Made by a program: the position numbers and the translations under genes. 64,000 nt of DNA from Glycocaulis abyssi (GTDB lineage: Bacteria > Pseudomonadota > Alphaproteobacteria > Caulobacterales > Maricaulaceae). Position 1 is the stretch's first letter. Every line of letters starts with the position of its first letter. Below are positions 8,410 to 17,400 of the stretch, piece after piece. Under the pieces are notes generated by a model. That model was not told where the DNA came from, did no database searches, and worked only from the letters and a program-made list of their open reading frames with translations. The stretch lies in NCBI RefSeq assembly GCF_041429775.1, contig NZ_CP163421.1, positions 1 to 64,000 of the forward strand, in the 5' to 3' direction.

Positions 8410-9209
8410 TGAGCGCGCCGGAGACAATCCTGATCGAGACCCGCGCGGGCGTGCGTCATGTGACGCTGAACCGGCCGGAAACCCGCAACGCCATGTCGCT
8501 CGCCATGGTGGGCGAGTTGCTGGCCGCCCTAAAAAGCGCCGAGAGTGACGGCGTACGCGCCATCGTCCTTAATGGCGCGGGCGGGCATTTCTGCTCCGGC
8601 GGGGATGTGAAGGATATGGGCGCGGCCTATGCCGGCCCCGGCCCTGATGGCGAAGACCCGGCAGCCAGGGTCAACGCCCAGTTTGGGCACTTATGCAAAG
8701 CCTATGCGGAAACCGGCCTGCCGGTGATCGTGGTGCTGGAAGGCGCGGTGATGGGCGGCGGGTTTGGCCTCGCCTGCGTCGCCGACGTGGCGCTGGCGCG
8801 CGAGAGCGTGGTTTTCCGCCTGCCTGAAACCGGGCTTGGCCTCGTCCCGGCGCAGATCGCACCGTTTCTGGTGGAGCGCCTGGGGTATTCCGAAGCGCGC
8901 CGCCTTGCTGTGACAGGTGGCAAGATCGATGCGCAGGCGGCTCTTTCCCTGCGCCTCGTCCATGGCGTGCATGAGGGCGAGGACGCGATGAATACCGCGC
9001 TTGAGGCGGTGCTAGCCGATATCCGCAAAGGCGCGCCGAACGCCATAGCCGAGACCAAGCGCCTGATGCGCCGCGCGCGGTTGCATGATGCAGGCTCGCT
9101 CATCGATGATGCGGCCAAGGTGTTTGCCAATGCTGTGCGCAGCGATGAGGGCGCAGAAGGGCTGTCTGCCTTCATCGAAAAGCGCCCCGCGAAATGGGTG
9201 CAGGGATGA
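8409..9209 (+). CDS. Enoyl-CoA hydratase/isomerase family protein (AtuE/LiuC-like)
   Basis: A 266-residue crotonase-fold protein. The oxyanion-hole segments are visible as HFCSGGDVKDM (about 58-68) and EGAVMGGGFGLACVADVALA (about 113-132), and the acidic residue region is LPETGLGLVPAQ. In the order carboxylase beta, dehydrogenase, hydratase, carboxylase alpha, such an enzyme hydrates a 3-methylglutaconyl-CoA or isohexenylglutaconyl-CoA made by the carboxylase. It overlaps the dehydrogenase by one base and the alpha subunit start by four bases (ATGA), so the proteins are probably made in step. Confidence 0.88.
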   Translation: MSAPETILIETRAGVRHVTLNRPETRNAMSLAMVGELLAALKSAESDGVRAIVLNGAGGHFCSGGDVKDMGAAYAGPGPDGEDPAARVNAQFGHLCKAYAETGLPVIVVLEGAVMGGGFGLACVADVALARESVVFRLPETGLGLVPAQIAPFLVERLGYSEARRLAVTGGKIDAQAALSLRLVHGVHEGEDAMNTALEAVLADIRKGAPNAIAETKRLMRRARLHDAGSLIDDAAKVFANAVRSDEGAEGLSAFIEKRPAKWVQG

Positions 9210-11176
9210 GCGCCTACCACCCCATCAAATCCGTGCTGGTGGCCAATCGCGGCGAGATTGCCGTGCGCGTCCTGCGCTATGCCAAAAGCCGCAATATCCG
9301 CGCGATTGCCGTCTATTCCGACGCTGATGCGGACGCCATGCACGTGCGCGAAGCGGATATGGCCGTGCATATCGGCCCGGCAGCGGCCTCCGAGAGCTAT
9401 CTGAAAATCGAGGCGATCATCGCGGCGGCCAAGGAAACCGGCGCGGATGCGATCCATCCGGGCTATGGCTTCCTGTCGGAGAACGCGGCCTTTGCGAGGG
9501 CCTGCGCGGCGGAAGGCATCGTCTTCATCGGCCCTCCGGCAGACGCCATCGAGGCGATGGGCGACAAGGCGCGCGCCAAGGCGCTGCTGGCGGCCTCCGG
9601 CATTTCCATGGTGCCAGGCTGGCAGGGCGAGGATCAGTCAGATGCCAATCTCGCCAAACAGGCCGAGACAATCGGCTATCCGCTGCTGATCAAGGCCGTG
9701 GCAGGCGGGGGCGGGCGCGGCATGCGCGCGGTCAATTCCAGCGCCGAGTTTGCAGACGCCCTGAAATCGGCGCGCCGGGAGGCGAAATCCGCCTTTGGCG
9801 ATGATGCAGTGCTGCTGGAAAAGCTGATCCACCCGGCCCGCCATGTGGAGGTGCAGGTCTTCGCCGACAGTCACGGCAACACCATCCACATCGGCGAGCG
9901 CGACTGCTCAGCCCAGCGCCGCCGCCAGAAGGTGATCGAGGAAGCACCCTCGCCCGCCGTCAACGAGACGCTTCGCGCCGCCATGGGCGCAGAGGCCGTG
10001 CGGGTGGCGCAGGCCGTGGGCTATGTCGGCGCAGGCACGGTGGAATTCCTGCTGGATGCGGACGGGAAATTCTACTTCCTTGAAATGAATACCCGCCTGC
10101 AGGTGGAGCATCCTGTGACCGAAGAGGTCTACGGGATGGATTTGGTGGAATGGCAGTTCGTGGTCGCATCCGGCGGCATGCTGCCCGCTACGCAGGAGCA
10201 GATTGCGCCGGACGGCCACGCAATAGAGGTGCGGCTCTATGCTGAAGACCCGCTGGACGGGTTCAAGCCGCAATCGGGCGAGATCATCCATTTCGAACCC
10301 CAAGATGGCGCGCGCGAGGTGCGCATCGATACCGGGTTTGAAACCGGCGACGCAGTGAGCACCGCCTACGACGCGATGATGGCCAAGGTGATCGCCTTCG
10401 CGCTCAATCGCGATGAGGCGATAGACCGGCTGATCGCCGGGCTCTCCAAGGCCCCCATGCTGGGCGTGAAGACCAATCGCGATTTTCTGATCCGCCTGCT
10501 GGACAGCGAAGCCTTCCGCACTGGTGCGGTGACCATTGCTGATCTGGACGAGTGGGCGGCGTCTGCCAGCGGTCCGTTTGCGCCGGAACCTGTGCCCGGT
10601 GAGGGAATAGCGGTGGCGGCCGCTTTGCTGGCCTCTCCGGCAGAGGGCGCGGTGCGCGGCGGATCGGTAAGGCGCTTCACCCTGCCGCTGGAAGCTGACG
10701 GGGAAGCGATTGACGCTTTCGTGGAGCAGGATGGCGCCCATGCCGTCACGGTGAGCCTCGGCGAGACGCGCCATTCGATCACGCTCCTCGAAGAGGACGC
10801 GCCCCACTTGCGCTACCGGCTCGATGGGGTGGACCGGCAGGCCTGCGTGGCCGAAGGCGAAGACGGCACGCTCCACATAGCGCTGGAGCGCCGCATCGTG
10901 GCGGTGCGCGAACCGTCCGCCTACTCAGGCGGTGATGCGTCTGATCCCTCGCGCATTACCGCGCCTGTCTCCGGCGCTCTGGTGGCACTGAACGTGAAGC
11001 CCGGCGATGCGGTGAAGGCGGGCGATGTGCTGGCCCTGATGGAAGCGATGAAGATGGAAATGCGCCTCACCGCCGCCGCGACCGGCGTAGTGACGGCGGT
11101 GCATGCAGCCGCAGGCCAGCAGGCCGCGGGCGGCACACTTCTGATTGAACTGGAACTTGAAGGATCAAAGCCATGA
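9206..11176 (+). CDS. Acyl-CoA carboxylase alpha subunit (biotin carboxylase + BCCP)
   Basis: This subunit carboxylates its own biotin using ATP and bicarbonate. From the ATG at 9206 it is 656 residues. In order: biotin carboxylase N-domain (VLVANRGEIAVRVLR, about 9-23), ATP-grasp domain with the Gly-rich loop AGGGGRGMRAV and GERDCSAQRRRQKVIEE, the catalytic stretch FLEMNTRLQVEHPVTE, a biotin-transfer linker, and a C-terminal biotinyl domain with EAMKMEM where the Lys is biotinylated. An in-frame ATG at 9194 exists, but 9206 forms the usual ATGA overlap with the hydratase stop. It forms the holoenzyme with the beta subunit at 5620. The next gene overlaps by four bases. Confidence 0.92.
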   Translation: MSAYHPIKSVLVANRGEIAVRVLRYAKSRNIRAIAVYSDADADAMHVREADMAVHIGPAAASESYLKIEAIIAAAKETGADAIHPGYGFLSENAAFARACAAEGIVFIGPPADAIEAMGDKARAKALLAASGISMVPGWQGEDQSDANLAKQAETIGYPLLIKAVAGGGGRGMRAVNSSAEFADALKSARREAKSAFGDDAVLLEKLIHPARHVEVQVFADSHGNTIHIGERDCSAQRRRQKVIEEAPSPAVNETLRAAMGAEAVRVAQAVGYVGAGTVEFLLDADGKFYFLEMNTRLQVEHPVTEEVYGMDLVEWQFVVASGGMLPATQEQIAPDGHAIEVRLYAEDPLDGFKPQSGEIIHFEPQDGAREVRIDTGFETGDAVSTAYDAMMAKVIAFALNRDEAIDRLIAGLSKAPMLGVKTNRDFLIRLLDSEAFRTGAVTIADLDEWAASASGPFAPEPVPGEGIAVAAALLASPAEGAVRGGSVRRFTLPLEADGEAIDAFVEQDGAHAVTVSLGETRHSITLLEEDAPHLRYRLDGVDRQACVAEGEDGTLHIALERRIVAVREPSAYSGGDASDPSRITAPVSGALVALNVKPGDAVKAGDVLALMEAMKMEMRLTAAATGVVTAVHAAAGQQAAGGTLLIELELEGSKP

Positions 11177-12036
11177 GCAAGGCCGTCATCACCTGCGCGA
11201 TCAATGGCGTGCTGACCAATCCCAAACAGCACCCGGTGCCTGTGACCCCTGCCGAAATGGCGAAAAGCGCGCGCGAGGCATACGATGCGGGCGCCGCCGT
11301 GATGCACGTGCATTTTCGCATGCAGGAAGACGGGATGGGCGGGTTTCCAAGCTGGGATCCTGATCTGGCGCTGGAAATGTGCGAGGCGATCCGCGATGCC
11401 TGCCCCGGCGTCATCATCAACCAGACGACCGGCATTGTCGGCCCGGACGTGTCCGGCCCGGTGGCCTGCATCCGCAAGGTGAAACCGGAGATCGCGGCCT
11501 GCAATGCGGGCTCGCTGAACTATCTGAAACTGAGGAGCGACGGGTCGTGGGCCTGGCCGCCCATGATGTTCGATAATCCGGTGGAGAAGATCCAGACCAT
11601 GATCGACGCCATGGCCGAGACCGGCGCGCATCCGGAGTTCGAGTGCTTCGATGTCGGCATTGTCCGCTCGGTCAACATGTATATCGAGAACGGGATGGCC
11701 CCGTCCGCCCACTATAATTTCGTGATGGGCGTGGCGTCCGGCATGCCGTGCGATGCGCGCCTGCTGGAGCTGCTGACCGAGTACAAGCGTGAAGGCGATC
11801 CCTGGCAGACCACGCTGATCGGGCGCACCGAGATCTGGCCGGTCCATCAGCGCGCCGCCGAGCTGGGCGGCATGCTGCGCACCGGGCTGGAGGACACGTT
11901 CTATCTTCCGGACGGGGAACGCGCATCTGGCAATGGCGCTCTGATCGAAGCTCTGGTTCAATGTGCGAGAAATGCGGGCCGGGAGATCGCCTCTCCGTCA
12001 GAAGCCCGCGCGCTGATGCACCTTCGGGGAGGATAA
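11173..12036 (+). CDS. Beta-keto acid cleavage enzyme (BKACE, DUF849 family)
   Basis: A 287-residue TIM-barrel protein of the BKACE family. These zinc enzymes condense a beta-keto acid with acetyl-CoA and split it into acetoacetate and a new CoA ester; the founding member is 3-keto-5-aminohexanoate cleavage enzyme (Kce). Visible features are the metal-binding HVH (residues 45-47), NQTTG, and the NAGSLNY segment after the CNAGS strand. It overlaps the carboxylase alpha gene by four bases and so belongs to the operon. In atu clusters a protein of a different family, AtuA, is the proposed lyase; a BKACE here may carry out the C-C cleavage step instead (inference). Confidence 0.88.
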   Translation: MSKAVITCAINGVLTNPKQHPVPVTPAEMAKSAREAYDAGAAVMHVHFRMQEDGMGGFPSWDPDLALEMCEAIRDACPGVIINQTTGIVGPDVSGPVACIRKVKPEIAACNAGSLNYLKLRSDGSWAWPPMMFDNPVEKIQTMIDAMAETGAHPEFECFDVGIVRSVNMYIENGMAPSAHYNFVMGVASGMPCDARLLELLTEYKREGDPWQTTLIGRTEIWPVHQRAAELGGMLRTGLEDTFYLPDGERASGNGALIEALVQCARNAGREIASPSEARALMHLRGG

Positions 12037-12038
12037 TC

Positions 12039-13856
12039 ATGGTAGCTGCTACCGCCGCTGATCTGCCGCGTCTGGCCGGAGGCAAACGCTTCGCGTCCAG
12101 CCCGGCGCGTGTTCTGGAAAACGCCGAAACCAAGGCTGGCAAGGCGGCCTATGTCTATCATCACGGGTCGGACTGGGTGCCGCGCACCTGGCAGGAATAT
12201 GCCGGTGAGGTGAAGCAGGCGGGCAGGGCGCTTCTGGCGCTGGGCTTCCAGAAGGATCAGTCAGTGGCGATCCTGGGCTTCAACCGGCCCGAATGGACGA
12301 TAATTGCCCATGCCGCGATGATGGCAGGCGGGCGCCCTGCGGGCATTTACTGGACCAGCGCGCCGCCCGAAATCGCCTATATCCTCCAGCATTCGGAAAG
12401 CCCGGTCTATCTTGTGGAGGATGCCGAGCAGGCCCGTCAGGCGCTCGAACTCAAGGCCGACTGCCCGAACCTTGTCCATATCATCGTCATGCGCGGGGCC
12501 GAGGCCCCTGAAGGGACGATGAGCTGGGAGGCCTTCATGGCGCTCGGCGCAGAGGACCATGAGGACGCGCTGCTGGCCCGCCTCGACGCTCTGGAAGAGC
12601 ATGGCATCGCCACGCTGATCTACACCTCCGGCACCACCGGCCCGCCCAAGGCGGTCATGCTGAGCCATGGCAATGTGGCGTGGAGCGCGTCGGTACTGAT
12701 CGAGATGTTCGGGCGCAGTGGCGATGACCGCTCGCTCTCCTATCTGCCGATCGCCCACATCGCCGAGCAGCAGGCCTCGGTCCACAACCATGCGGCTGCA
12801 GGCGGCACACTCTGGTTTGCGCGCTCCATGGAGACGCTGGCCGACGATCTGAAAGCCTGCCGCCCCACGATCTTCTTCGGTGTGCCGCGCGTCTGGGAAA
12901 AGATGGCCGAGACCATTCAGGGCCGCCTAGCCGAAGCGACCGGACCCAAGGCGAAGCTCGCCAAATGGGCGATGGATACGGCGCGCGAGGTCAATCTCGC
13001 CCAGATCGACAACAGATCAGTCTCGCCGCTCCTGAAGGCCCAGAAGGCGATTGCCGACAAGCTGGTCCTCTCCAAGGTCAAGGATGCGCTGGGGCTGGAT
13101 AAATCGCGCATGCTGATCTCCGGCGCGGCCCCGATCTCAACCGAGGTTCTGCGCTTTTTCGCCGGGCTCGATCTGGTCATCTATGAGGGCTATGGCCAGT
13201 CGGAAACCTCAGCGCCGTCCAGCTTCAATGGCCCCGGCGCGGCGCGTCTTGGCTCGGTCGGCAAGCTGGTGCCGGGCATGGAGGCCCGCGTCACCGAAGA
13301 GGGCGAGCTGCTGGTGAAGGGGCCGAACATCTTCAAGGGCTATATGAAGAATAACGACGCCACCTCCGACAGCTTCACGGCTGATGGCTGGATGCGCACC
13401 GGCGATGTGGTGAATATCGACGATGACGGCTTCATCTTCATCACCGGCCGGATCAAGGACATCATCATCACGGCGGGCGGCAAGAACATCACGCCGGCCA
13501 ATCTTGAAACCGATCTGATGAATATCCCGCTCATCGAACACGCGGTCGTGGTGGGTGATGCCAAGCCGTATCTGGCGGCTCTGGTGACCTTAAGCGCAGA
13601 CGGCCTCGCCGCCTTTGCGAAGAAGCAGGGGCTGGAAGGCGATATCCGCAATCACCCCAAAGTGCTGGAAGCCATTCAGGAAGGCGTCGACCAGCTCAAT
13701 ACCCGCCATGCGCGCGTGGAGAATATCCGCAAGTTTGCGGTTCTTACGGGCGCGCTGAGCGTGGAGGGTGGTGAACTGACACCGACCATGAAGGTGAAGC
13801 GCAAGGTGGTGATAGAGCGCCACCGGGAGATTGTTGAAAGCCTCTATGCCAAGTAG
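12039..13856 (+). CDS. Long-chain acyl-CoA synthetase, AMP-forming (FadD15-type)
   Basis: A 605-residue adenylate-forming enzyme that activates a carboxylic acid to its CoA thioester. The AMP-binding P-loop motif LIYTSGTTGPPKAVMLSHGN (about residues 193-212), the YEGYGQSE motif and the C-terminal hinge TADGWMRTGDVV / GRIKDIIITAGGKNI are all present. The length and the long lid region match the long-chain (ACSBG/FadD15) class. The start at 12039 has the ribosome-binding site GGGGAGGA 6 bases upstream and lies 2 bases after the BKACE stop; an upstream in-frame start at 11961 would overlap that gene by 76 bases and is not favoured. It probably supplies the acyl-CoA that the operon degrades. Confidence 0.9.
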   Translation: MVAATAADLPRLAGGKRFASSPARVLENAETKAGKAAYVYHHGSDWVPRTWQEYAGEVKQAGRALLALGFQKDQSVAILGFNRPEWTIIAHAAMMAGGRPAGIYWTSAPPEIAYILQHSESPVYLVEDAEQARQALELKADCPNLVHIIVMRGAEAPEGTMSWEAFMALGAEDHEDALLARLDALEEHGIATLIYTSGTTGPPKAVMLSHGNVAWSASVLIEMFGRSGDDRSLSYLPIAHIAEQQASVHNHAAAGGTLWFARSMETLADDLKACRPTIFFGVPRVWEKMAETIQGRLAEATGPKAKLAKWAMDTAREVNLAQIDNRSVSPLLKAQKAIADKLVLSKVKDALGLDKSRMLISGAAPISTEVLRFFAGLDLVIYEGYGQSETSAPSSFNGPGAARLGSVGKLVPGMEARVTEEGELLVKGPNIFKGYMKNNDATSDSFTADGWMRTGDVVNIDDDGFIFITGRIKDIIITAGGKNITPANLETDLMNIPLIEHAVVVGDAKPYLAALVTLSADGLAAFAKKQGLEGDIRNHPKVLEAIQEGVDQLNTRHARVENIRKFAVLTGALSVEGGELTPTMKVKRKVVIERHREIVESLYAK

Positions 13857-15318
13857 CAGGCCCTTGCCGGAGAGGCTGGACACGCTTGTCATCGGGGCGG
13901 GCATGTCCGGCATCGCCATGGGTTATCATCTGAAACAGCGCGGGCTGGATGACTTCCTGATCGCGGAGAAGTCAGACGGGTTTGGCGGGGTCTGGCGTGA
14001 TAACCGCTATCCCGGCGCAGGCTGCGATGTGCCGAGCCACCTCTATTCCTTCTCCTTCGCGCTAAAGCCCGACTGGAGCCGGAAATACGCCCTGCAGGCG
14101 GAGATCCTCGACTATTTTGAAAGCTGCGCTGAGCGCTTCGGGCTAGGCGACCATCTGCGTACCGGGCTTATTGTCCGTTCACTGACATTCGACGAAAGTG
14201 AAGGCCGCTGGCAGGTGCGCTTTGCCGATGGCAGCCAGACCAGCGCGCGCGTCGTCATTAGCGCAGTCGGCCAGCTCTCCGAGCCCTTCACGCCGGAGAT
14301 TGCAGGCCTTACAGATTTTACCGGCCCCGTCATGCATACCGCGCGCTGGAACAGTTCGGTAAAGCTGGACGGGCAGCGCGTGGCGCTGATCGGCAATGCG
14401 GCAAGCGCCATCCAGCTATTGCCCGAGGTGAGCGAGCGGGCGCGTGAGCTGACCATCTTCCAGCGCACCCCCAACTGGATCATCTCCAAGCCAGACCGCG
14501 CATTCACCGCTTTCGAGAAATGGGCGTTTGCGCACATTCCCGGCTGGCAGAGACTCTACCGGCTGGGAAGTTTCCTGATCCATGAGCTGCGCTATTCGGC
14601 ACTTGTCAAGGGATCGCTTGCCAGCCGTTTCACGCTCTGGTCGGGCAAACGCAAGATCGCCACCGGCATCAAGGACTCCAAGCTGCGCGCGAAACTGACG
14701 CCCGACTATCCACCCGGCTGCAAGCGCATCCTGCTCTCCAATGACTATTTCGAGGTGATGCAGCGCGGGAATGTCCGTCTAGTGACGGATGGTATCGCCC
14801 GTGTCCTGCCCGACGGGGTGGAGACAGCCAATGGCGAGATCGTTCCTGCCGATACGCTGATCATGGCGACGGGCTTTGTGACCACCGAATTCCTGCCGAC
14901 GCTGGAGGTGACGGGCGCGGGTGGCGGCAGCCTGCGGGAGGCGTGGGGCGCGTCGCCGCGCGCATACAAGGGCGTGGCGGTGGCCGGTTTCCCGAACCTT
15001 TTCATGCTCTACGGGCCGAACACCAATCTCGGGCACAACTCCATCATCTTCATGGTGGAGCGGCAGGCCGAATATATCGCCGACAAGGCGGGGCTGATCG
15101 TCGATGGCGGGCTCAAAGCGCTTGCCGTCCGGCCGGAGGCAGAAAGCCGCTATAACGCAGACCTGCAGACACGCCTCTCGAAAACCGTGTGGGCCGGAGA
15201 CTGCCCGTCCTGGTACAAGACCGCAGACGGCGTCATCACGCAGAACTGGGAAGGCCTTGCCACCGGCTTTGCGTGCACGCTTGGCAGGCGCGACGATGCG
15301 GATTGGGAGGGGGTTTAG
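13846..15318 (+). CDS. Flavin-containing (Baeyer-Villiger-type) monooxygenase
   Basis: A 490-residue flavoprotein with two nucleotide-binding Rossmann motifs: VIGAGMSGIAMG near the N-terminus for FAD and LIGNAASAIQ (about 180) for NADPH. Between them is FTGPVMHTARWN, matching the Baeyer-Villiger fingerprint FxGxxxHxxxW, with N as the last residue where P or D is usual. Such enzymes insert oxygen next to a ketone or oxidise other carbonyls or heteroatoms. The ATG at 13846 overlaps the acyl-CoA synthetase end by 11 bases, so it closes the operon; it could prepare a cyclic or keto-terpenoid substrate for the ligase (inference). Confidence 0.87.
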   Translation: MPSSRPLPERLDTLVIGAGMSGIAMGYHLKQRGLDDFLIAEKSDGFGGVWRDNRYPGAGCDVPSHLYSFSFALKPDWSRKYALQAEILDYFESCAERFGLGDHLRTGLIVRSLTFDESEGRWQVRFADGSQTSARVVISAVGQLSEPFTPEIAGLTDFTGPVMHTARWNSSVKLDGQRVALIGNAASAIQLLPEVSERARELTIFQRTPNWIISKPDRAFTAFEKWAFAHIPGWQRLYRLGSFLIHELRYSALVKGSLASRFTLWSGKRKIATGIKDSKLRAKLTPDYPPGCKRILLSNDYFEVMQRGNVRLVTDGIARVLPDGVETANGEIVPADTLIMATGFVTTEFLPTLEVTGAGGGSLREAWGASPRAYKGVAVAGFPNLFMLYGPNTNLGHNSIIFMVERQAEYIADKAGLIVDGGLKALAVRPEAESRYNADLQTRLSKTVWAGDCPSWYKTADGVITQNWEGLATGFACTLGRRDDADWEGV

Positions 15319-15338
15319 CTCACAGCTACCCCTACTTT

Positions 15339-15426
15339 CGTCATTCCGGAAAGCGCGTCAGCGCTTATCCGGAACCCAGCTTTTTTTCTGGGTTCCGGGT
15401 GTCGCTGCGCTCCCCGGGAATGACGA
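15339..15426. repeat. Dispersed palindromic repeat, family 1
   Basis: A REP-like element bounded by cgtcattcc and its complement ggaatgacg, with an inner hairpin (see terminator at 15369-15398). It fills the gap between two convergent genes and resembles the elements at 4091-4183 and 39863-39953. Confidence 0.75.
15369..15398. terminator. Bidirectional terminator-like hairpin
   Basis: A perfect 11-bp stem (15369-15379 with 15388-15398) encloses a loop of one C and seven T residues. It sits between the convergent monooxygenase and alpha/beta-hydrolase genes and has no trailing T run, so it is a hairpin that could end transcription from either side rather than a classical terminator. Confidence 0.5.
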
Positions 15427-15451
15427 TGAAAATGCAAGCTTTATAGCGCGG

Positions 15452-16372
15452 CTAAGCCAGTTGCAGCTCCACCCAGACGCGCGCCCGGTCAATCGCCCAG
15501 TCGGCTTCGGGGATGAGGGGGGAGAATATCTGGAAGTCGTGCCACATGCCTTCCCAGATTTCGCAATCGACCGGCACGCCGGCGGCTTCCAGCTTTTCAG
15601 CCAGACGCGTGGAATCGCTTAAGAGGATTTCGTCGGAGCCGACCTGAATGAGCGTTGGCGGCAGGCCGTTCATCTCCGCAAAGAGGGGCGAGGCTTCCGG
15701 GTCGGTGCCGGGCCGTCCGCCCAGATATAGCTCGCCGCCGGCGGCCAGATAGCCGGGGTTCAGCATGGGATCGCGCATCGCCTTGGTTGCCACGCTCTCT
15801 CCGCTCATGGAGAGGTCGGTCCACGGTGACAGAAGATAGAGCGCATCGGGCATGCGCTTGCCTGCATCGCGCAGGCGGATCGTGGCTGACAGTGCCAGCC
15901 CGCCACCAGCGGAATCTCCGCCGAGGATGACCGGACCCTTTTCGTTTTCCATCACGGCCTCGATGGCGGCGACGGCGTCCTCGATCGCGGCGGGGCAGGG
16001 GTGTTCGGGCGCCATGCGGTAATTGACCGAGACCGCGTTGAGGCCAAACGCCTTCGCCATGCGGGCCACCAGCGCGCGGTGGCTGAGCGCGGAGCCGCGC
16101 GAATACCCCCCGCCATGCAGATAGATCAGCACGCCCTTGCGGGCATTTTCAGGCGCGAAGGCCAGCGCATCGCAGCCGCCGACTTCGGTGCGCGCCACTT
16201 CCACGCCCTTGGGCATGGGAAGCTGGCGGCCCGCCTTGTCCATGCGGGCTCTGGCATGCTCGGCGCTAGTGGCGGGCGACAGGCTGGAGCGGCCAGCCTT
16301 GCGGGCCATGCGGCGGCCGAGAAGCGAGCGCAGGCGAAGCCCTTTACGGGCCGGAATGGTCTCGATGGTCAT
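15452..16372 (-). CDS. Alpha/beta hydrolase, hormone-sensitive lipase-type esterase
   Basis: A 306-residue esterase of the HSL (family IV) type. The oxyanion-hole motif HGGGYS (about 86-91) and the nucleophile elbow GDSAGGG (Ser154) are intact; the acid lies near SDEILLSD (about 250) and the His near MWHDFQ (about 283). No signal peptide is evident, although the N-terminus is basic. It overlaps the next gene upstream (monoacylglycerol lipase-like) by one base (TAATG), so the two are co-transcribed. Likely substrates are short- to medium-chain esters. Confidence 0.9.
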   Translation of the reverse strand: MTIETIPARKGLRLRSLLGRRMARKAGRSSLSPATSAEHARARMDKAGRQLPMPKGVEVARTEVGGCDALAFAPENARKGVLIYLHGGGYSRGSALSHRALVARMAKAFGLNAVSVNYRMAPEHPCPAAIEDAVAAIEAVMENEKGPVILGGDSAGGGLALSATIRLRDAGKRMPDALYLLSPWTDLSMSGESVATKAMRDPMLNPGYLAAGGELYLGGRPGTDPEASPLFAEMNGLPPTLIQVGSDEILLSDSTRLAEKLEAAGVPVDCEIWEGMWHDFQIFSPLIPEADWAIDRARVWVELQLA

Positions 16373-17316
16373 TATGCCTCGCGTCCTTCGGCGATGATGC
16401 GCTCCGCCCAGTCGGCAAAATCGCTCATGGCTTGCTCATATCCGATATCGTTGAGGGTTTCGTGGCGCCCCTTGGGATCGTGGCGCATCGTCACGCGCGT
16501 GAAGCGGTTATTATAGAGCCGTCCGGCGAGAATCTTCACCGCCTTGCCGTTATTGGTGGCCGGGTCTGCGCCGCCGCCCGCCAGATGGATTGGCAGGTCG
16601 CGGGCCATGTTTTCCAGCCGTGCGCCATCCTCGCCACGTTCAAATCCATTGACGAAATCGCGCCACAGCACACGCGAGGCCGGCCAGCCGCATAGCGGAT
16701 CGGCGATATAGGCGTCGACCTCTTCAGGGATGCGCGACAGCCAGTCGCAATCGGTGCGCGCTTTCCTGATCCGCTTGCCCCACGCCTCAAAGGTCAAAGC
16801 GTTCATCCACAGGCTCGGCTCGGTCTGCTTGCGCACGAAGCCTTCCAGCCAGAGCACGGCGCGCATCAGCCCGGTCAGGCTGCCCAGCGCCAGATTGGAA
16901 TTCCATATCGCGACGCCGGCGAGATGGGCGTGCTCGTCCATGGCCTGATTCATCGTGATCACCCCGCCCATGGAATGGCCGAACACGATCACCGGCAGGC
17001 CGGGAAAGCGCGTCTGCATATGCTCTCGCACGAAGCGGGCATCGCCCATCAGCTTGTTCCAGCCGTCTTTGAGCGCGTAGACACGCGGCGGCGCATCCGG
17101 GGCGGTGGTCTGGCCATGGCCGCGATGATCGTGCGCGCTGACGTGAAAGCCGCGTGAGGCGAGATAGCGGGCAAAGCGCTCATAGCGCCCGCCATGTTCG
17201 GCAAGGCCGTGATGGATCATCACAATGCCTTTGGCCGGGCCTTGCGCCTCTATCACCCGCAGCGCCAGACGCGCGCCGGTCGCACTCTCCACGAACTCTG
17301 GCTGGAACCCGCCCAT
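16372..17316 (-). CDS. Alpha/beta hydrolase, monoacylglycerol lipase/lysophospholipase-like
   Basis: A 314-residue hydrolase_4 family protein with the HHGLAEHGGRY oxyanion segment (about 35-45) and nucleophile elbow GHSMGG (Ser115), typical of monoacylglycerol lipases. The ATG at 17316 is chosen because the sequence AAGGGGG lies 5-6 bases upstream; an in-frame ATG at 17364 has a weaker site and would add 16 basic residues. It is co-transcribed with the esterase gene downstream and divergent from glpK 84 bases away. Together these genes could release and phosphorylate glycerol from acylglycerols (inference). Confidence 0.87.
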   Translation of the reverse strand: MGGFQPEFVESATGARLALRVIEAQGPAKGIVMIHHGLAEHGGRYERFARYLASRGFHVSAHDHRGHGQTTAPDAPPRVYALKDGWNKLMGDARFVREHMQTRFPGLPVIVFGHSMGGVITMNQAMDEHAHLAGVAIWNSNLALGSLTGLMRAVLWLEGFVRKQTEPSLWMNALTFEAWGKRIRKARTDCDWLSRIPEEVDAYIADPLCGWPASRVLWRDFVNGFERGEDGARLENMARDLPIHLAGGGADPATNNGKAVKILAGRLYNNRFTRVTMRHDPKGRHETLNDIGYEQAMSDFADWAERIIAEGREA

Positions 17317-17400
17317 CAACACCCCCTTACGCTTTGCTTTGACGAGTTTAGCCTGCATTCTCACGCCGCTGCCACCATCTTGGCATCAGGGGGAGAAGCC

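Noticed and set aside
4739-13856. Plain leucine (liu) operon
   Set aside because: The shared enzyme types fit, but the gene order, the PECR-like SDR and the dehydrogenase pattern look more like atu genes, and there is no HMG-CoA lyase. Kept as an alternative and not as the call.
17194-17400. N-terminal extension of glycerol kinase
   Set aside because: It overlaps the start of the divergent lipase gene and lacks kinase similarity; the ATG at 17401 has a strong ribosome-binding site.
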